In this document: piece by piece, positions 6,101 to 6,626 of the stretch | How the letters are laid out: each line of letters opens with the position of its first letter | How positions within the stretch are numbered: position 1 is the first letter of the stretch | Assembly: GCA_963169135.1 (NCBI GenBank) | Contig: CAUJEQ010000051.1 | Span: 1 to 6,626 of the forward strand | Length of the DNA: 6,626 nt | Direction of reading: 5' to 3' | Origin: Chloroflexota bacterium | GTDB taxonomy: Bacteria > Chloroflexota > Dehalococcoidia > Tepidiformales > Tepidiformaceae | Program-made: the position numbers and the translations under genes | Notes under the pieces: generated by a model | The model's database searches: none | What the model was told of the DNA's origin: nothing | Seen by the model: only the letters and a program-made list of their open reading frames with translations

Positions 6101-6626
6101 GCCAGGTGCTTGAAACGCACCTCGGCTGGGCCGCCAACGTCCTCGGTTTCCGCGCCATCACTCCCGTTTTCGATGGTGCCCGCGACCACGAAATCGACGA
6201 TGCCCTGGCCCGGGCCTGGATGGCCCAGGAGTCGGGTGCGGTCTATTACGTCGATCCCCGCGACCGCGGGTTCGATGTCGATGTCTGTGCAGCCTGGCTG
6301 CGCGAAAAGGGCTACGACCCGGCCACCATTCTCTTCGCACCCGAAAACGGTGCCGCAAGCCGTGCCTGTCTTGAGATCTGGCTCAACGAAAAACGTGCCA
6401 CCGACGGACAGGCAGCCCTCCCGAAGGGTAAGCACTCCCGCGACGACCTGGACGCCATGGCCCTGGCTGTCTACAAGGAGACCAACGTCCCGCCGCCGCT
6501 CTTCGGCAAAATGAAGCTGCGCGATGGCCGCACCGGCGAACCTTTCGATCAGCCGCTCACCGTCGGCTACATCTACATGCTCAAGCTCATCCACCTGGTT
6601 GAGGACAAGATCCATGCCCGCAGCAC
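3160..6626 (+). CDS. rpoB: DNA-directed RNA polymerase beta subunit RpoB, 3'-truncated
   Basis: The frame runs from ATG 3160 to the right edge without a stop: 1155 complete codons, probably about 100 short of the end. RpoB forms half of the active-site cleft of RNA polymerase. Landmarks are the N-terminal lobe (RGTFIINGAERVVVSQL), the DDIDHLGNRRVR segment (4264-4299), the rifampicin-binding segment SQLSQFMDQTNPLSEL (residues 434-449) with Asp441, His451 and Ser456 matching E. coli 516, 526 and 531, ETPEGPNIGLI, YNFEDAI (Glu784, Asp785), and the active-site segment DKMAGRHGNKG, where Lys936 and Lys944 match E. coli Lys1065 and Lys1073. The visible part ends within the conserved KIHARS. Between FDGA (ending at residue 1007) and LRDGRTG (from 1120) lie about 112 residues where E. 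coli has about 21. Leucine is nearly always CTC, consistent with high expression. rpoC would be expected downstream. The identification is secure. Confidence 0.98.
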   Translation, partial: MTTTRDVVRGGAFTPLEVKTYGQIPNVLDLPNLIKIQIDAFEWFKREGLRELLNEISPIQDFTGSKMDLIFGDYEFRDPKHPMDECRERDVTYAAPLFVDVELRIKESGEIKEQRLFFGDFPLMTDRGTFIINGAERVVVSQLVRSPGVYYTIDTDAATGKRLCHAKLIPNRGAWLEFETSNRDVLYVKVDRKRKIPVTTLIRAIDVPGLLPGDRDNPRFAKYWTAFDAGEDRARDAAARELETELGTDERLIAMFEAVDTGDIHQFLPTTIAKEPREPVVKDKHDALLEFYRKIRPGDPPTHDNARNLLKTLFFEPRRYDLGRVGRHKLNTRLELDEPTLQRWLRPYDLVSIIREQVNINNGRGHSDDIDHLGNRRVRAVGELIQQQFRVGLLRMERVVRERMTITDPEEATPSALINIRPVVAAMKEFFGGSQLSQFMDQTNPLSELNHKRRLSALGPGGLSRDRAGFDVRDVHHSHYGRICPIETPEGPNIGLIGSLATYARLNEFGFIETPYRRVVREMVSDDANLVGRVLREDAVDDKGKAIAKAGDRIDEALAKKLGAAGRTVRIRPWVTSDIVYLTADQEDKWKVGQANTLLDEDNHFVSERVEIRIYEKFQTVHPVEVDFIDVSPKQMVSVATALIPFLEHDDANRALMGANMQRQAVPLVRPEVPLVGTGMERRTAVDSGHVKIAAGDGEVIEATGNRIVIRYDDPDIGEIAYPLIKFTRSNQGTCLNHRPIVVRGERVRKDQPIADSSSTQGGDLALGQNVLVAFMIWEGYNFEDAIILSQNLIREDKFTSIHIEKHEVEARQTKLGDEEITRDIPNVGEESLAQLDEDGIIRIGAEVREGDILVGKITPKGETELTAEEKLLRAIFGEKAREVKDTSLRVPHGEKGKVIDVKVFDRNNHEGLPAGVNKLVRVGIAQRRKLSEGDKMAGRHGNKGVISRILPREDMPYLEDGTPIDIILNPIGVPSRMNIGQVLETHLGWAANVLGFRAITPVFDGARDHEIDDALARAWMAQESGAVYYVDPRDRGFDVDVCAAWLREKGYDPATILFAPENGAASRACLEIWLNEKRATDGQAALPKGKHSRDDLDAMALAVYKETNVPPPLFGKMKLRDGRTGEPFDQPLTVGYIYMLKLIHLVEDKIHARS
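3184..3208 (+). promoter_or_regulatory. rpoB: Hairpin with a G7 tract inside the rpoB start region
   Basis: Positions 3184-3192 pair with 3200-3208 in an uninterrupted 9-bp stem with one G-U pair (3188-3204) and a seven-base loop (3193-3199). The left arm includes a run of seven G (3187-3193). It begins 24 bases after the first base of the start codon, covering rpoB codons 9-17, which encode a non-conserved N-terminal stretch. It could influence early elongation or initiation on rpoB mRNA. The pairing is visible, but any function is inference and chance is possible. Confidence 0.35.

Noticed and set aside
4654..6615. Minus-strand open frame of 653 codons opposite rpoB
   Set aside because: This has the same cause: it mirrors conserved RpoB codons and shows no family motif or ribosome binding site that I can support.

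Overview
The window comes from a high-GC bacterium, most likely a member of the Chloroflexota (Dehalococcoidia/Tepidiformia-like). I infer this from the style of the RpoB and ClpC sequences and from a large C-terminal RpoB insertion of a kind I associate with that phylum. No rRNA or other decisive marker is present, so the assignment is tentative. All three genes lie on the + strand. The two housekeeping genes use CTC for almost every leucine, and the gene between them does not.

Layout. (1) Positions 1-894 hold the 3' part of a ClpC-type AAA+ unfoldase gene, cut by the left edge, and it is followed by a strong hairpin at 931-970. (2) Positions 895-1173 form a leader region with several inverted repeats. 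(3) Positions 1174-2856 encode a complete 560-residue flavoprotein. It resembles the glutamate synthase small subunit or dihydropyrimidine dehydrogenase N-terminus (Fe-S, FAD and NAD(P) domains) and is fused to a C-terminal two-cluster ferredoxin domain. (4) Positions 2857-3159 are a 303-base gap with a terminator-like hairpin (2965-3009) and a well-formed sigma70-type promoter (3026-3054). (5) Position 3160 to the right edge holds rpoB (RNA polymerase beta subunit), 1155 codons visible and truncated shortly before its C-terminus.

The three genes do not look like one functional operon. A hairpin follows clpC, another follows the oxidoreductase, and rpoB has its own promoter, ribosome binding site and about 100 bases of leader. 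ClpC handles protein quality control, RpoB handles transcription, and the middle gene is a redox enzyme whose partner is not in the window. No ribosomal protein gene (rplL or rplJ) is visible upstream of rpoB, which differs from the usual bacterial rplKAJL-rpoBC arrangement.

I found no mobile element, CRISPR array, tRNA or rRNA, and no clear novel multigene system. The points most worth a second look are the orphan ferredoxin-fused flavoprotein with its altered N-terminal cluster motif, the roughly 90-residue RpoB insertion, and a strong hairpin containing a G7 tract just inside the rpoB coding sequence.
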